Positions 8,809-17,604 of a stretch of DNA of 64,000 nt are shown here, one piece after another. The DNA comes from Pseudomonas taiwanensis. GTDB lineage: Bacteria; Pseudomonadota; Gammaproteobacteria; Pseudomonadales; Pseudomonadaceae. The notes beneath the pieces were generated by a model. That model was not told the DNA's origin. It ran no database searches and worked only from the letters and a program-made list of their open reading frames with translations. Each line of letters starts with the position of its first letter. Position 1 is the first letter of the stretch. The stretch is from the NCBI RefSeq assembly GCF_013393345.1, contig NZ_QJRF01000061.1, positions 310,001 through 374,000 of the forward strand, in the 5' to 3' direction. Made by a program: the position numbers and the translations under genes.

Positions 8809-9928
8809 CCAGGCCCTCCCAGGCGGCATCGCAACGGTTACGTCCGCCGCGCTTCGCCCGATAGAGTGCCTGATCCGCACGCTGCAACGCATCATCCAGA
8901 TCATCGCCGGCCGTCAGCAACGTCATGCCCGCCGACAGGCTCAACCGTTCCAGCTGCACGCCCACTGGCTCAGCCTGCTCGAAGGCCTGACGCAGGCGCT
9001 CGCAGCAGGCGGTCAGGCGGTCCGCATCGCAGTTGGGCAGCAGCAGGACGAACTCCTCGCCACCGTAGCGTGCCAACACGTCGCCGTCGCGCAGGCAGGC
9101 CCGCGCCACGGCCGCGAAGGTCTGCAACACCCGATCCCCGGCGGCGTGGCCGTGAACATCATTGATGCGTTTGAAATGGTCGAGGTCGATCAGGGCCAGT
9201 CCGTGCTGGCGGTTCGGCGTCAGACTGTCCAGTTCGCGGCTGGCCAGGCGCAGGAAATGACGGCGGTTGAACAGCCCGGTCAGTTCGTCGGTCGCGACCA
9301 GGTCTTCCAGCTGGCGCATCATTCCACGCAGTGTGTCCTGGTGCGCCTGCAGGGCGAAGCGGCGTTGACGCATGCGCTGGCGCAGCGCCTGGACATAACT
9401 GGCGAACAGGCTCAGCCAGACCATCAGTACGAACAGTACGCAAACCTGCAGCAACGCCAGGGCCGGGTCGGCCAATTGCATCAGGTAGGCCTCATACAGG
9501 TTGAGACCGGCGAACGCGAAGAAGCCGATTGCTGCGCAGCGGGCGAAGACCCTGGGCTTCAGCTGGAACACGCCGAACATCATGATCAGCACGTAGACGG
9601 TCAGCAAGGTGCCCCGCGCGTTGTCGACCATGGACATCAGCCAGGTGCTCCAGACCAGTGCGAGCAGCACCTGGGGTTCCGTCAGGCTGGGGTCGGAGAA
9701 ACGCAGGTTGTGTCCGCTGAGGAACAGCCAGAACAGTGCGAGCTGGGACGCGGCAACAAGGCCGGAGCCGATCAGGGCGGTGCTCGGAGAAACCCGGAAC
9801 AAGCCACCGATCATCGCGACCCAGCACAAGAGCAGGACCATCGAGTAGGTAGCCACCGCCATACCGAAGCGCTTCAGCAGCAGACTCTGCAAGGCTCTAT
9901 GGCTGACCCGCTGGGTGGATGGGCTCAT
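8801..9928 (-). CDS. sadC: Membrane diguanylate cyclase, SadC-like
   Basis: 375 residues. About six hydrophobic segments lie between residues 22 and 180 (MAVATYSMVLLLCWVAMIGGL, ALIGSGLVAASQLALFWLFL and others), followed by a short coiled coil (180-210) and a GGDEF domain. The active-site loop is GGEEF at 289-293, with an RxxD inhibitory site (Arg280-Asp283) five residues before it, so an active, product-inhibited c-di-GMP synthase is expected. Position between the PA4331-like reductase and fumarase matches sadC (PA4332), which promotes surface attachment in P. aeruginosa. The protein is shorter than the PAO1 form as I remember it (close to 490 residues). Confidence 0.85.
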   Translation of the reverse strand: MSPSTQRVSHRALQSLLLKRFGMAVATYSMVLLLCWVAMIGGLFRVSPSTALIGSGLVAASQLALFWLFLSGHNLRFSDPSLTEPQVLLALVWSTWLMSMVDNARGTLLTVYVLIMMFGVFQLKPRVFARCAAIGFFAFAGLNLYEAYLMQLADPALALLQVCVLFVLMVWLSLFASYVQALRQRMRQRRFALQAHQDTLRGMMRQLEDLVATDELTGLFNRRHFLRLASRELDSLTPNRQHGLALIDLDHFKRINDVHGHAAGDRVLQTFAAVARACLRDGDVLARYGGEEFVLLLPNCDADRLTACCERLRQAFEQAEPVGVQLERLSLSAGMTLLTAGDDLDDALQRADQALYRAKRGGRNRCDAAWEGLGA

Positions 9929-10059
9929 GGGGCTCCTTCCCGTAATGGCACCATGCCTTCAATGTACGCCTGTGATCACAAATTTCCTAGCCTGTAGGAT
10001 GTGTCCGACAACCGACCAAGGTCGACTACCGGCGACTGTGCCCGACTAGCGCCACGCGC

Positions 10060-10069
10060 TATACTGCCG
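10060..10069 (+). promoter_or_regulatory. Possible -10 element of the fumarase gene
   Basis: GCTATACTGCC, about 75 bases before the fumarase start, holds a TATACT hexamer. No convincing -35 was found 17 bases upstream, so the call is weak. The 214-base divergent region between the SadC-like gene and fumarase must carry promoters for both. Confidence 0.35.
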
Positions 10070-10142
10070 CGCCTTTTTTAGCCTCGCGCGCCGGGTCGTG
10101 GTCCGGCGCTTCCCTGATGTTCCCTCCAAGAGGAGCGCCCAC

Positions 10143-11666
10143 ATGACCGTGATCAAGCAAGATGATCTGATCCAGAGTGTCGCCGACGCCCTGCAGTTCA
10201 TCTCCTACTACCATCCCGTGGATTTCATCCAGGCCATGCATGAGGCCTATCTGCGTGAAGAATCGCCTGCCGCGCGCGATTCCATGGCGCAGATCCTGAT
10301 CAACTCGCGCATGTGCGCCACCGGCCACCGCCCGATCTGCCAGGACACCGGTATCGTCACCGTGTTCGTCCGCGTCGGCATGGACGTGCGCTGGGATGGC
10401 GCCACCATGAGCGTGGACGACATGATCAACGAGGGCGTGCGTCGCGCCTACAACCTGCCGGAGAACGTCCTGCGCGCCTCCATCCTGGCCGACCCAGCGG
10501 GCGCCCGTAAGAACACCAAGGACAACACCCCGGCGGTCATCCACTACTCCATCGTTCCCGGCAACACCGTGGAAGTGGACGTAGCGGCCAAGGGCGGCGG
10601 CTCCGAGAACAAGTCGAAGATGGCCATGCTCAACCCGTCCGACTCCATCGTCGACTGGGTACTGAAGACCGTCCCGACCATGGGTGCCGGCTGGTGCCCG
10701 CCGGGCATGCTCGGCATCGGCATCGGCGGTACCGCCGAGAAGGCCGCGGTGATGGCGAAGGAAGTCCTGATGGACGAAATCGACATCCACGAGCTGAAGG
10801 CCCGCGGTCCGCAGAACAAGATCGAGGAAATGCGCCTCGAGCTGTTCGAGAAGGTCAACCAGCTGGGCATCGGCGCCCAGGGCCTGGGCGGCCTGACCAC
10901 CGTCCTCGACGTGAAGATCATGGACTACCCGACCCACGCTGCCTCGCTGCCGGTCTGCATGATCCCCAACTGCGCCGCTACCCGTCACGCCCACTTCGTG
11001 CTCGACGGCTCCGGCCCGGCTGAACTGGAAGCCCCGTCGCTGGACGCCTACCCGGAAATCGTCTGGGAAGCCGGCCCGTCCGCGCGCCGCGTCGACCTCG
11101 ACACGATCACCCCGGAAGAAGTGCAGAGCTGGAAGCCGGGCGAGACCATCCTGCTCAACGGCAAGATGCTCACCGGCCGCGACGCTGCGCACAAGCGCAT
11201 GGTCGACATGCTGAACAAGGGCGAAGAGCTGCCGGTGGACCTGAAAGGCCGCTTCATCTACTACGTCGGCCCGGTCGATCCGGTTGGCGACGAAGTGGTT
11301 GGCCCGGCTGGCCCCACCACCGCGACCCGCATGGACAAGTTCACTCGCCAGATTCTCGAGCAGACTGGCCTGCTGGGCATGATCGGCAAGTCCGAACGTG
11401 GTCCGATCGCTATCGACGCGATCAAGGACAACAAGGCCGTCTACCTGATGGCCGTCGGCGGCGCCGCCTACCTGGTTGCCCAGGCGATCAAGAAGTCCAA
11501 GGTCCTGGCCTTCGCCGAACTCGGTATGGAAGCCATCTACGAGTTCGACGTGAAGGACATGCCGGTCACCGTCGCCGTCGACACCAACGGCGAGTCGGTG
11601 CACATCACCGGCCCGGCGATCTGGCAACAGAAGATCGCCGAGAACCTGGCGGTGGAAGTGAAGTAA
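10143..11666 (+). CDS. fumA: Class I fumarate hydratase (4Fe-4S)
   Basis: 507 residues, the full length of iron-sulfur fumarases, interconverting fumarate and malate in the TCA cycle. The start at 10143 follows AAGAGGAG; a frame opening at 10098 is less likely. The N-terminal alpha domain contains TGHRPICQDTGIVTVFV with a cluster cysteine, then GGGSENKSKMAMLNPSD, GIGIGGTAEKAAVMAKE and PNCAATRHAHFVLDG with further conserved cysteine and histidine. The C-terminal beta domain has GPTTATRMDKF and GKSERGPIAIDAI. Counterpart of PA4333. A terminator follows. Class I enzymes are oxygen-sensitive and depend on iron supply, relevant to the iron module at 44 kb only by analogy. Confidence 0.95.
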   Translation: MTVIKQDDLIQSVADALQFISYYHPVDFIQAMHEAYLREESPAARDSMAQILINSRMCATGHRPICQDTGIVTVFVRVGMDVRWDGATMSVDDMINEGVRRAYNLPENVLRASILADPAGARKNTKDNTPAVIHYSIVPGNTVEVDVAAKGGGSENKSKMAMLNPSDSIVDWVLKTVPTMGAGWCPPGMLGIGIGGTAEKAAVMAKEVLMDEIDIHELKARGPQNKIEEMRLELFEKVNQLGIGAQGLGGLTTVLDVKIMDYPTHAASLPVCMIPNCAATRHAHFVLDGSGPAELEAPSLDAYPEIVWEAGPSARRVDLDTITPEEVQSWKPGETILLNGKMLTGRDAAHKRMVDMLNKGEELPVDLKGRFIYYVGPVDPVGDEVVGPAGPTTATRMDKFTRQILEQTGLLGMIGKSERGPIAIDAIKDNKAVYLMAVGGAAYLVAQAIKKSKVLAFAELGMEAIYEFDVKDMPVTVAVDTNGESVHITGPAIWQQKIAENLAVEVK

Positions 11667-11691
11667 GCCTTCACCTTCGCTGAATGAAAAA

Positions 11692-11718
11692 GCCCGGCCA
11701 TGCGCCGGGTTTTTTTTA
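11692..11718 (+). terminator. Terminator after fumarase gene
   Basis: CCCGGC-CATGC-GCCGGG followed by T8. Confidence 0.85.
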
Positions 11719-11725
11719 TGCTCCC

Positions 11726-11796
11726 GTAGGTTGTGGCAGAGCGGAGCGAAGCCCAACATCGCTGCGTTGGGCTTCGCAGGCTCAGCACCAACCTAC
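11726..11796. repeat. Single copy of the GTAGGTTG...CAACCTAC palindromic repeat
   Basis: Arms GTAGGTTGTGGCAGAGCGG and AGCGAAGCCCAAC pair with GTTGGGCTTCGC and CAACCTAC. Same family as the seven-copy array at 24568. The right end CCTAC contains, on the minus strand, the TAG stop of the adjacent hydrolase gene. Confidence 0.88.
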
Positions 11797-12671
11797 AAAA
11801 GCGTTGTCTGGCCGAACTGCTCCGGCCAATCCCGCCGAGTGAACACCTGCCCTTCCGTACGTACCCGGCGCACTTCGTCCAAGTCGAGGTCGCAGATCAG
11901 CCACTGGCTGGTCGAAGGGCAGAGGTCGGGGCTTTCGGCGATCACGCCGTTGCTCGGCATGCCGTAGTCCGGCGGCACGTAGAGGCCAGCACGGCCGATG
12001 TTTTCATCCAGCGCTGGTGACCAGGGGGCGAGTCCAACGGTAGGCGACTGCAGGACGGCGATCTGATTCTCCAACGCGCGCGCCTGGGCACCGATGCGCA
12101 CGCGGTTGTAGCCGGCTTCGGTGTCGGTGCAACTGGGGGCGAGGATCAGGTCGGCGCCGCCTTCGGCCAGGGTGCGCGCCAGCAGGGGGAACTCGTTGTC
12201 GTAGCAGATCAGGATGCCCAGTCGCCCCAGGGCCGTGTCGAACACCTTCAACCCCTCCCCCGCCGCGATGCCCCACTGCTCCCGCTCGAAGCGGGTCATG
12301 ATCAGCTTGTCCTGATAGCCCAGTTCGCCGCCCGGTCCAAACAGCCAGGCGCGGTTGCGGAATCGCCCATCGGCATCACGCACCGGCAGGCTGCCGGGTT
12401 GCAGGTAGACACCGAGCTTCGCGGCGATGCCGGCGCACAGTGCCCGCCAGTCCTGCAGGAGGGGCTGGATGCCGACGATGGACGCCTGCAAGTCCCCTCG
12501 CTCGTCCGGCGCCAACTGACCGGCCAGCACCAGGCCGGCGTACTCGGGCAGCACCAGCAGCTTCGCGCCTGCCGCAGCCGCCTCGGCGCACAGGCCCTCC
12601 AGGTGAGTGGCGTAGGCCTCCCAGCTTTCATGCAACTCGATGGCGTACTGGCAGGCGGCGATCCTGATCAT
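11793..12671 (-). CDS. Carbon-nitrogen hydrolase (nitrilase superfamily)
   Basis: 292 residues with the Glu-Lys-Cys triad of the superfamily: Glu43 in LLVLPEYAG, Lys122 in [12 protein letters not shown], and Cys156 in [11 protein letters not shown]. Members hydrolyse amides such as omega-amides or N-carbamoyl compounds; the substrate here is unknown. The upstream GNAT gene overlaps its start by four bases (ATGA), and this hydrolase-acetyltransferase pairing is recurrent in Pseudomonas. The stop codon lies inside the neighbouring palindromic repeat, and the last residues (FGQTTLL) stretch slightly into sequence next to it. Confidence 0.9.
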   Translation of the reverse strand: MIRIAACQYAIELHESWEAYATHLEGLCAEAAAAGAKLLVLPEYAGLVLAGQLAPDERGDLQASIVGIQPLLQDWRALCAGIAAKLGVYLQPGSLPVRDADGRFRNRAWLFGPGGELGYQDKLIMTRFEREQWGIAAGEGLKVFDTALGRLGILICYDNEFPLLARTLAEGGADLILAPSCTDTEAGYNRVRIGAQARALENQIAVLQSPTVGLAPWSPALDENIGRAGLYVPPDYGMPSNGVIAESPDLCPSTSQWLICDLDLDEVRRVRTEGQVFTRRDWPEQFGQTTLL

Positions 12672-13258
12672 GGGGTGAGCTCCTTGAGCCAGAAGGACAT
12701 GGGCTTGGCCGACTCCGCCGCTTCGTCCAGGTCACGCCAGTGGAATTCGGTGCGCAGCTCCGGGTAGTGGCGATAACCACGCCGCGCCCAGAATTCATTG
12801 AGTGGCTGGTAACCGGGTGGACGGCGGGGATGATCGGCTGATCGCTCCACCGCGCAGAAGGCGCAATGCGCGAAACGCCCAAGGCGCCGTGCATAAGCCT
12901 CGCGCTCGGCGAAAAATCGCACGCCCAACCCGGTGCCCCGGTACTCCGCCTGCAGCACGGACTCGCCGAAGTAGAAGATGCGCGCCGGGTCCCAACCCTG
13001 CTCTCGGAACGGCCGCTGGAATGCTTCGGTTTCATCCGCCATCGGCAGACCGGTGGAAGCCCCCACCACACGCTCGCCATCCAGCGCCAGGACGAACAGG
13101 CTTTCCGGCGATTCAGCGTAGGTGGCGAGGTAGCGCGCTTCATACGCCAGTGTGCCGTCGTAGAGGTACGGAAACTCGCGGAACACCGTCAGGCGAAGGC
13201 GTGCGAGGTCATCGATGTGAGGCGCGATGTCTGCGCCCTGGAGAAGTCGGATCTGCAT
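12668..13258 (-). CDS. GNAT family N-acetyltransferase
   Basis: 196 residues. The GNAT core is visible: [42 protein letters not shown] (beta-4 region), and the acetyl-CoA loop [17 protein letters not shown] (about 112-128, Q/RxxGxG/A as RGTGLG). The C-terminal part continues with a cysteine-rich strand ([13 protein letters not shown]) and a ...[13 protein letters not shown] motif typical of acetyl-acceptor binding. The substrate is unknown. It is translationally coupled to the nitrilase-family gene through a four-base overlap, so the two probably act on related nitrogen compounds. Confidence 0.87.
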   Translation of the reverse strand: MQIRLLQGADIAPHIDDLARLRLTVFREFPYLYDGTLAYEARYLATYAESPESLFVLALDGERVVGASTGLPMADETEAFQRPFREQGWDPARIFYFGESVLQAEYRGTGLGVRFFAEREAYARRLGRFAHCAFCAVERSADHPRRPPGYQPLNEFWARRGYRHYPELRTEFHWRDLDEAAESAKPMSFWLKELTP

Positions 13259-13371
13259 CGGATCGGTCGTTCTGGGGAAGTGGATGACGCCCCTGGCTAA
13301 GTCGGGCTCCGGTCAGGAACCTATCATGCCGGACACGGACCGAATGACCCCATTGCGACAGGAACCCAACC

Positions 13372-13770
13372 ATGACCGCTACCGAACTGGTGCAAGCCTA
13401 TTACGCCGCCTTCAACGCCAGCGATATGCCAGCCTTCCTCGCCCTGCTCAGCGAGGATGTGGTGCACGACATCAACCAGGGCGAACGCCAGCAGGGCAAG
13501 GCGGCCTTCGCGGCGTTCATGGAGAAGATGAACCGCTGCTACAAGGAGCGGCTGTCGGACATCGTGGTCATGCAGAGCGCCGACGGCAGCCGCGCCGCCG
13601 CCGAGTTCGTGGTGCACGGCCAGTACCTGTCCAACGATGAGGGCCTGCCGCCAGCCAAGGGCCAGACCTACGTGCTGCCGGCCGGCGCCTTCTTCCATAT
13701 CCACTGCGGCAAGATCGCTCGGGTGACGAACTACTACAACCTGAACGACTGGGTCGAACAGGTCTGCTGA
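13372..13770 (+). CDS. SnoaL/ketosteroid-isomerase-like (NTF2 fold) protein
   Basis: 132 residues with the NTF2-like pattern of small SnoaL proteins: TELVQAYYAAFNASDMPAFLALLSEDVVHDINQG at the N-terminus, a helix GKAAFAAFMEKMNRCYKERL, then beta strands ending AFFHIHCGKIARVTNYYNLNDW. These proteins bind small hydrophobic ligands or act as isomerases or hydrolases; none can be chosen here. It stands alone, divergent from the GNAT-hydrolase pair. A 125-base inverted-repeat element follows. Confidence 0.85.
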   Translation: MTATELVQAYYAAFNASDMPAFLALLSEDVVHDINQGERQQGKAAFAAFMEKMNRCYKERLSDIVVMQSADGSRAAAEFVVHGQYLSNDEGLPPAKGQTYVLPAGAFFHIHCGKIARVTNYYNLNDWVEQVC

Positions 13771-13794
13771 GAACAGCCTGCTGCGCGTCGGCGA

Positions 13795-13920
13795 TACGGC
13801 GTTATAAACAGCCTCGAAATGCTCATTTACAGTCGTAAACTCGCGTGCGAGCCCAGTCCGCTTTCTCAGCTGTTTATGCCTTGTCTCGCTCTAGCTCGCG
13901 AGGCTGTGGGCATAGCCGTT
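13795..13920. repeat. ~125 bp intergenic element with terminal inverted repeats
   Basis: The left end ACGGCGTTATAAACAGCCTCG matches in reverse complement the right end CGAGGCTGTGGGCATAGCCGT, with a few mismatches. Inside lies a short palindrome, TTTACAGTCGTAAA. The element abuts the stop codon of the RHH gene. No open frame was seen in it. It could form a long hairpin in RNA or be a MITE-like sequence. Confidence 0.6.
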
Positions 13921-14221
13921 AAGTGTTCACCCGCGCTTTGGGCAGCTCGACCACAGTCGCGCGGCGCTGGGCCAGGTAGCGAGTGCAGCTCACGCGCAGG
14001 AAGGAGGCGAAATTGACCACCTCGCCGCGGTACTCCATCACCTCGTCGTAGAGCTTGGTGATGAGCTGGTTGGTGGTCATGCCGTCCACCTCGGCGATTT
14101 CCCGCAGGATGTCCCAGAACTGGTTCTCCAGGCGCAGCGTGGTGACCACGCCACGGATGCGCAGCGAGCGCGAACGGGACTCGTAGAGGATGGGATCGGC
14201 CTTGACGTACAGCTCGCACAT
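13919..14221 (-). CDS. Ribbon-helix-helix domain protein
   Basis: 100 residues from MCELYVKADPILYE. The pattern SRSLRIRGVVTTLRLENQFWDILREIAEVDGMTTNQLITKLYDEV fits the RHH_4 type: a basic strand (about residues 18-30) and two helices. The C-terminal EYRGEVVNFASFLRVSCTRYLAQRR is also typical of this family, in which some members bind aryl-sulfate or other small ligands. DNA binding is plausible but untested. It is followed on the same strand by nothing but the inverted-repeat element. The upstream neighbour is the DJ-1 gene, separated by a GTAGGTTG repeat. Confidence 0.82.
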   Translation of the reverse strand: MCELYVKADPILYESRSRSLRIRGVVTTLRLENQFWDILREIAEVDGMTTNQLITKLYDEVMEYRGEVVNFASFLRVSCTRYLAQRRATVVELPKARVNT

Positions 14222-14263
14222 GGTGCGCCTCCTGTTTTGGCGATGCGGAATCAATTGGGCCAG

Positions 14264-14337
14264 GTAGGTTGTGGCAGAGCGTAGCGAAGCCCAACGCACT
14301 CGATTGTTGGGCTTCGCACAACTTAGCCACAACCTAC
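14264..14337. repeat. Single copy of the GTAGGTTG...CAACCTAC palindromic repeat
   Basis: GTAGGTTGTGGCAGAGCG and AGCGAAGCCCAAC with complementary GTTGGGCTTCGCAC and CAACCTAC. It lies two bases from the stop of the DJ-1 gene and may act as its transcription or mRNA end. Confidence 0.87.
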
Positions 14338-14339
14338 GA

Positions 14340-14921
14340 TCACAGCTCGATCTTCGTCCCGAGCAGCTTGAGGAACGCCGCCAGCCACGCAGGATGCGCC
14401 GGCCAGGCCGGGGCGGTGACCAGGTTGCCCTGGGTGTGCGCGGCATCGACCGGGATATCCACATACTGGCCGCCCGCAAGCCTGACTTCCGGACCGCACG
14501 CCGGATAAGCACTGCACTCGCGCCCTTCCAGGACGCCGGCAGCCGCCAGCAACTGGGCACCGTGGCAAACCGCGGCAATGGGTTTGCCAGCCTTGTCGAA
14601 GGCCTTCACCAGCTCCAGCACGGTGGCGTTCAGGCGCAGGTACTCCGGCGCGCGGCCGCCCGGGATCAGCAGGGCGTCGTAGTCCTCTGCCTTGACCTTG
14701 GCGAAGTCGAAGTTGAGGGCGAAGTTGTGACCCGGTTTCTCGCTGTAGGTCTGGTCGCCTTCGAAATCATGAATGGCGGTACGCACGCTCTGGCCGGCTA
14801 TCTTGTCCGGGCACACGGCGTGCACGGTGTGACCGACCATCAGCAGGGCCTGGAACGGCACCATGGTTTCGTAGTCTTCGGCGTAGTCGCCGACCAGCAT
14901 CAGAATCTTCTTCGCGGCCAT
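14340..14921 (-). CDS. DJ-1/PfpI family protein
   Basis: 193 residues. The nucleophile elbow is AVCHGAQ with Cys119-His120, and the acidic partner lies in GDYAEDYE near residue 15-18; [13 protein letters not shown] is the conserved glycine loop. This set is shared by PfpI/YhbO-like proteases, glyoxalases and deglycases, whose physiological reactions are disputed, so no specific reaction is assigned. It is soluble, with no signal peptide. The start has AGGAGGATG in front on the minus strand. It probably forms a transcript with the RHH gene. Confidence 0.88.
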   Translation of the reverse strand: MAAKKILMLVGDYAEDYETMVPFQALLMVGHTVHAVCPDKIAGQSVRTAIHDFEGDQTYSEKPGHNFALNFDFAKVKAEDYDALLIPGGRAPEYLRLNATVLELVKAFDKAGKPIAAVCHGAQLLAAAGVLEGRECSAYPACGPEVRLAGGQYVDIPVDAAHTQGNLVTAPAWPAHPAWLAAFLKLLGTKIEL

Positions 14922-15026
14922 TTCGCATCCTCCTGGATTGGAAGCCCTGAGGCTTCAAAGGTAGCCAATTATCCGCGCCGTCCTTCGATCGCGGGTAATA
15001 GGCCCCTACTACAGGCGTGCCGAACG

Positions 15027-15638
15027 TCAGATGCCGATCTTGTCCAGCGCCTGGCCCACGCCCCGCCAGAACCCTTCCTGCGGACGTACCATCTCGCCGC
15101 TGGCGGCGATCCGCTCGCTCGGCTGCACCTGGCGCGTAGCGGTGATTTCCTGGCTGCCCAGGGATTCCTCCACCAGTTGCAGCGGCCCATTGCCCGCGCC
15201 GGGCTGGTCGCTGTTCTTCGGCGGCGGGTCCAGTTCGTCGTAACGCAGGTAGTACGTACGCCCGCCCGCCGCGTCCAGGACGAATGACGTGATGAGGGTG
15301 AAATCCAGTGGGCCGTCGGCGAACAGGGTCCAGTAGCTGCCGAACAGCGGACGGCGCATTTCCAGCTTGTAGCTGGCGGTATCGAACTCCAGCACCAGGT
15401 AACCGTTGCTCGGCAGGCTGCCGATCAGTTCGTTGTTGAGGAAGAGGCCCGGTGCTTCCAGTTCCTGGTCGGCCCATTGACTCTGCGGCCGGTACAGGTA
15501 GACCAGCGCGTGCTCCGCATCGCTCGGTGCGACGGCCTGGAATGCCGGCCCCTGGGTTGCACCGAAGAACGCACCGGGGGTGGAACAGCCGCCCAGCACG
15601 GCGCAAAGCAGCAGGATCGGCAGATATCGGCGGCCCAT
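15027..15638 (-). CDS. DUF2846-like lipoprotein
   Basis: 203 residues with a signal and lipobox (LLLCAVLGGCSTP, Cys18). The mature part HALVYLYRPQSQWADQELEAPGLFLNNELIGSLPSNGYLVLEFDTASYKLEMRR has the DUF2846 pattern (YxYRP, then LxNxxxIGxLxxGxYxxxxxxPG-like). The C-terminal third is polar and predicted loosely folded, ending GFWRGVGQALDKIGI. Function unknown; outer-membrane lipoprotein likely, since residue +2 after Cys is Ser. It is alone on the minus strand. Confidence 0.8.
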   Translation of the reverse strand: MGRRYLPILLLCAVLGGCSTPGAFFGATQGPAFQAVAPSDAEHALVYLYRPQSQWADQELEAPGLFLNNELIGSLPSNGYLVLEFDTASYKLEMRRPLFGSYWTLFADGPLDFTLITSFVLDAAGGRTYYLRYDELDPPPKNSDQPGAGNGPLQLVEESLGSQEITATRQVQPSERIAASGEMVRPQEGFWRGVGQALDKIGI

Positions 15639-15719
15639 GCAGCCACTCCCTCTTGTTGTAGTGGAGCAAGCCTAGCCCGGCATCTATCCGCAGGCACCCG
15701 ACGAAAGTGCGGCGCCCCG

Positions 15720-16874
15720 CTAACGGCGCCGGTCGAGCAGGTTCACCACCAGGCGGTCCAGCCAGCCCCAGAGTCGCTGGCGCAGGCGCTTGATCAGCGG
15801 CCGGGCATGCCAGTCGTCCATGGTGATTTCGCGGCTATCGGAGAAATCCTGGCGCATGCAGGCATCGACTGCCTGGGTGAAATTCAGGTCCAGCGCCTCG
15901 ACGTTGGCCTCCAGGTTGAAGCGCAGGTTCCAGTGGTCGAAGTTGCAGGAACCGACGCTGACCCAGTCATCGGCCAGCGCCATTTTCAGGTGCAGGAAGC
16001 GCTTCTGGTACTCGAATATCCGCACCCCGGCACGCAGGAGGCGCGGGTAGTAACGCTGGCCGGCGAAGCGTATCGGCGGGTGGTCGGTGTGACGGCTGGT
16101 GAGCAGCAGGCGCACCTCGACACCCTGTCGTGCGGCCTTGATCAGGGCACGGCGAACCTTCCAGCTCGGCAGGAAGTAGGGCGTCGCCAGCCACACGCGA
16201 TTGCGCGCAGTACGAATGCTGCGCACCAGTGACTGGACGATGTCGCGATGCTGACTGGCATCGGCGTAGGCCAGGCGCCCAAGCCCTTCGCCCATCGCCG
16301 GATAGGGCGGCAGGTGCTTCAGGCCCGGCGCCTCTCCCGATTTCCACGGGCGGCGGCCGAGATTGGCCAGCCACTGGTAGTCGAAGATCAGCTGCCAGTG
16401 CGCCACCAGCGGCCCTTCGATAGCCACCATCACCTCGTGCCAGCGGCTGATCTCCTGGGCCGGGTCCCAGAATTCGTCGGTTGCCCCGGTGCCGCCCACA
16501 AAGGCCAGGCGATCATCCACCACGAGGATCTTGCGATGGTCGCGATACAGGTTCCCGAAGCCGCTTCGCCAGCGCAGCGGGTTGTAGAACTGCAGCAGCA
16601 CCCCGGCATCGTTGAGCCGATCACGAAGCGCGCGGCCGAGTTTCAGGCTGCCGAAATCATCGAACAGGCAACGCACGCGTACGCCGCGCACGGCGGCGAC
16701 GCACAGGGCATCCACCAGCGCCTCGCTGCAGCGACCGTCTTCCACCAGGTACAACTCCAGCGCGACCTGGTACTCCGCCCGGGCAATGGCGGTGAGCATG
16801 GTCGGAAAGAATTGCGGGCCGTCGATCAGCAACTCGAGGCGGTTGCCGGACTTCCAGGGGAAGATCTGCCCCAT
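15720..16874 (-). CDS. Phospholipase D-like protein, cardiolipin synthase type
   Basis: 384 residues with two HKD motifs: HRKILVVDDRLAFVGG in the first half and HLKMALADDWVSVGSCNFDHWNLRFN in the second, the diagnostic duplicated catalytic site of phospholipase D. There is no N-terminal membrane helix, which fits the soluble/peripheral ClsB group rather than ClsA. It probably joins phosphatidylglycerol molecules into cardiolipin or remodels other phospholipids. Its start shares bases with the stop of the upstream yceI gene (TGATG), so the two are translated together. Confidence 0.88.
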   Translation of the reverse strand: MGQIFPWKSGNRLELLIDGPQFFPTMLTAIARAEYQVALELYLVEDGRCSEALVDALCVAAVRGVRVRCLFDDFGSLKLGRALRDRLNDAGVLLQFYNPLRWRSGFGNLYRDHRKILVVDDRLAFVGGTGATDEFWDPAQEISRWHEVMVAIEGPLVAHWQLIFDYQWLANLGRRPWKSGEAPGLKHLPPYPAMGEGLGRLAYADASQHRDIVQSLVRSIRTARNRVWLATPYFLPSWKVRRALIKAARQGVEVRLLLTSRHTDHPPIRFAGQRYYPRLLRAGVRIFEYQKRFLHLKMALADDWVSVGSCNFDHWNLRFNLEANVEALDLNFTQAVDACMRQDFSDSREITMDDWHARPLIKRLRQRLWGWLDRLVVNLLDRRR

Positions 16875-17455
16875 CAGCGCTCCGTGAAGATCAGCACGGC
16901 ACCTACCGGTACCGACAGGCTGATGCCCGGCAGGCCGGCGAGCTTGCGCAGCCCATCGAGTGCAGAGGTCAGGCCGAAGTCCTCCACCTGAAGCACCAGC
17001 GGCGCCAGGGTCACCACCTGGAAGCGATGGTCGTCCAGGCGGGTGGCCAGGAGTTCCGCGCGGTATTGCTGCTGCTTGTCGCGAATCTTCACGGTGAGCG
17101 GCAGGCCCAGCTCCAGTTGCGCACCGGGTGCCAGGTCGGTGATCGGACGCAGATCCAGCTGGGCGCTGACTTCGGCCTCGGGGTAGTTGGCGATGTCGAA
17201 GAACTGATCACGCAGGCGCTGATCGCGCAGCGGAACGCCGGTGCTGACCGACTCGAGCTCAATGCGCAGGTGAGCCTTGCCATCCTTGCCGATCTTGCCG
17301 TGCAGGGTGAGGAAGCGGTGTACCTCGGAGATGCTGCCGGCCTTGGTGGAGATGAAGGATATCCGCGACGACTCGTTGTCCAGGTACCAGCTTGCGTGGA
17401 CCGGCAGCGCCAGCGCGGCGAGCAGGGCAATGAGTGGGCGTATCGATTTGTGCAT
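16874..17455 (-). CDS. YceI family periplasmic protein
   Basis: 193 residues from MHKSIRPLIALLAALALPVHA, preceded by AAAGGAAG. Signal cleavage after VHA leaves SWYLDNESSRISFISTKAGSISEVHRFLTLHGKI, the YceI lipocalin-like barrel start; ESVSTGVPLRDQRLRDQFFDIANYP is the conserved central segment. YceI proteins bind polyprenyl or amide lipids in the periplasm. The gene is coupled by stop/start overlap to the phospholipase D gene, which suggests a joint role in envelope lipids. Confidence 0.88.
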   Translation of the reverse strand: MHKSIRPLIALLAALALPVHASWYLDNESSRISFISTKAGSISEVHRFLTLHGKIGKDGKAHLRIELESVSTGVPLRDQRLRDQFFDIANYPEAEVSAQLDLRPITDLAPGAQLELGLPLTVKIRDKQQQYRAELLATRLDDHRFQVVTLAPLVLQVEDFGLTSALDGLRKLAGLPGISLSVPVGAVLIFTER

Positions 17456-17604
17456 GCGGGCTTCCTTTGGCATGTCGCTGACGGCCGGAAGACTTCGGCC
17501 GGACTCCATTGGTCACACGAATCGCCGCCGGGTTCCCCTTTGGGGCGGTCCCGACGGACGGACAATGGATGCAAAGCTACCAGAGGAAACGAACTTTGGG
17601 GCCT

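Noticed and set aside
10059..11759. Long antisense frame opposite the fumarase gene
   Set aside because: Same composition artefact; the plus-strand fumarase is complete with its motifs and terminator.
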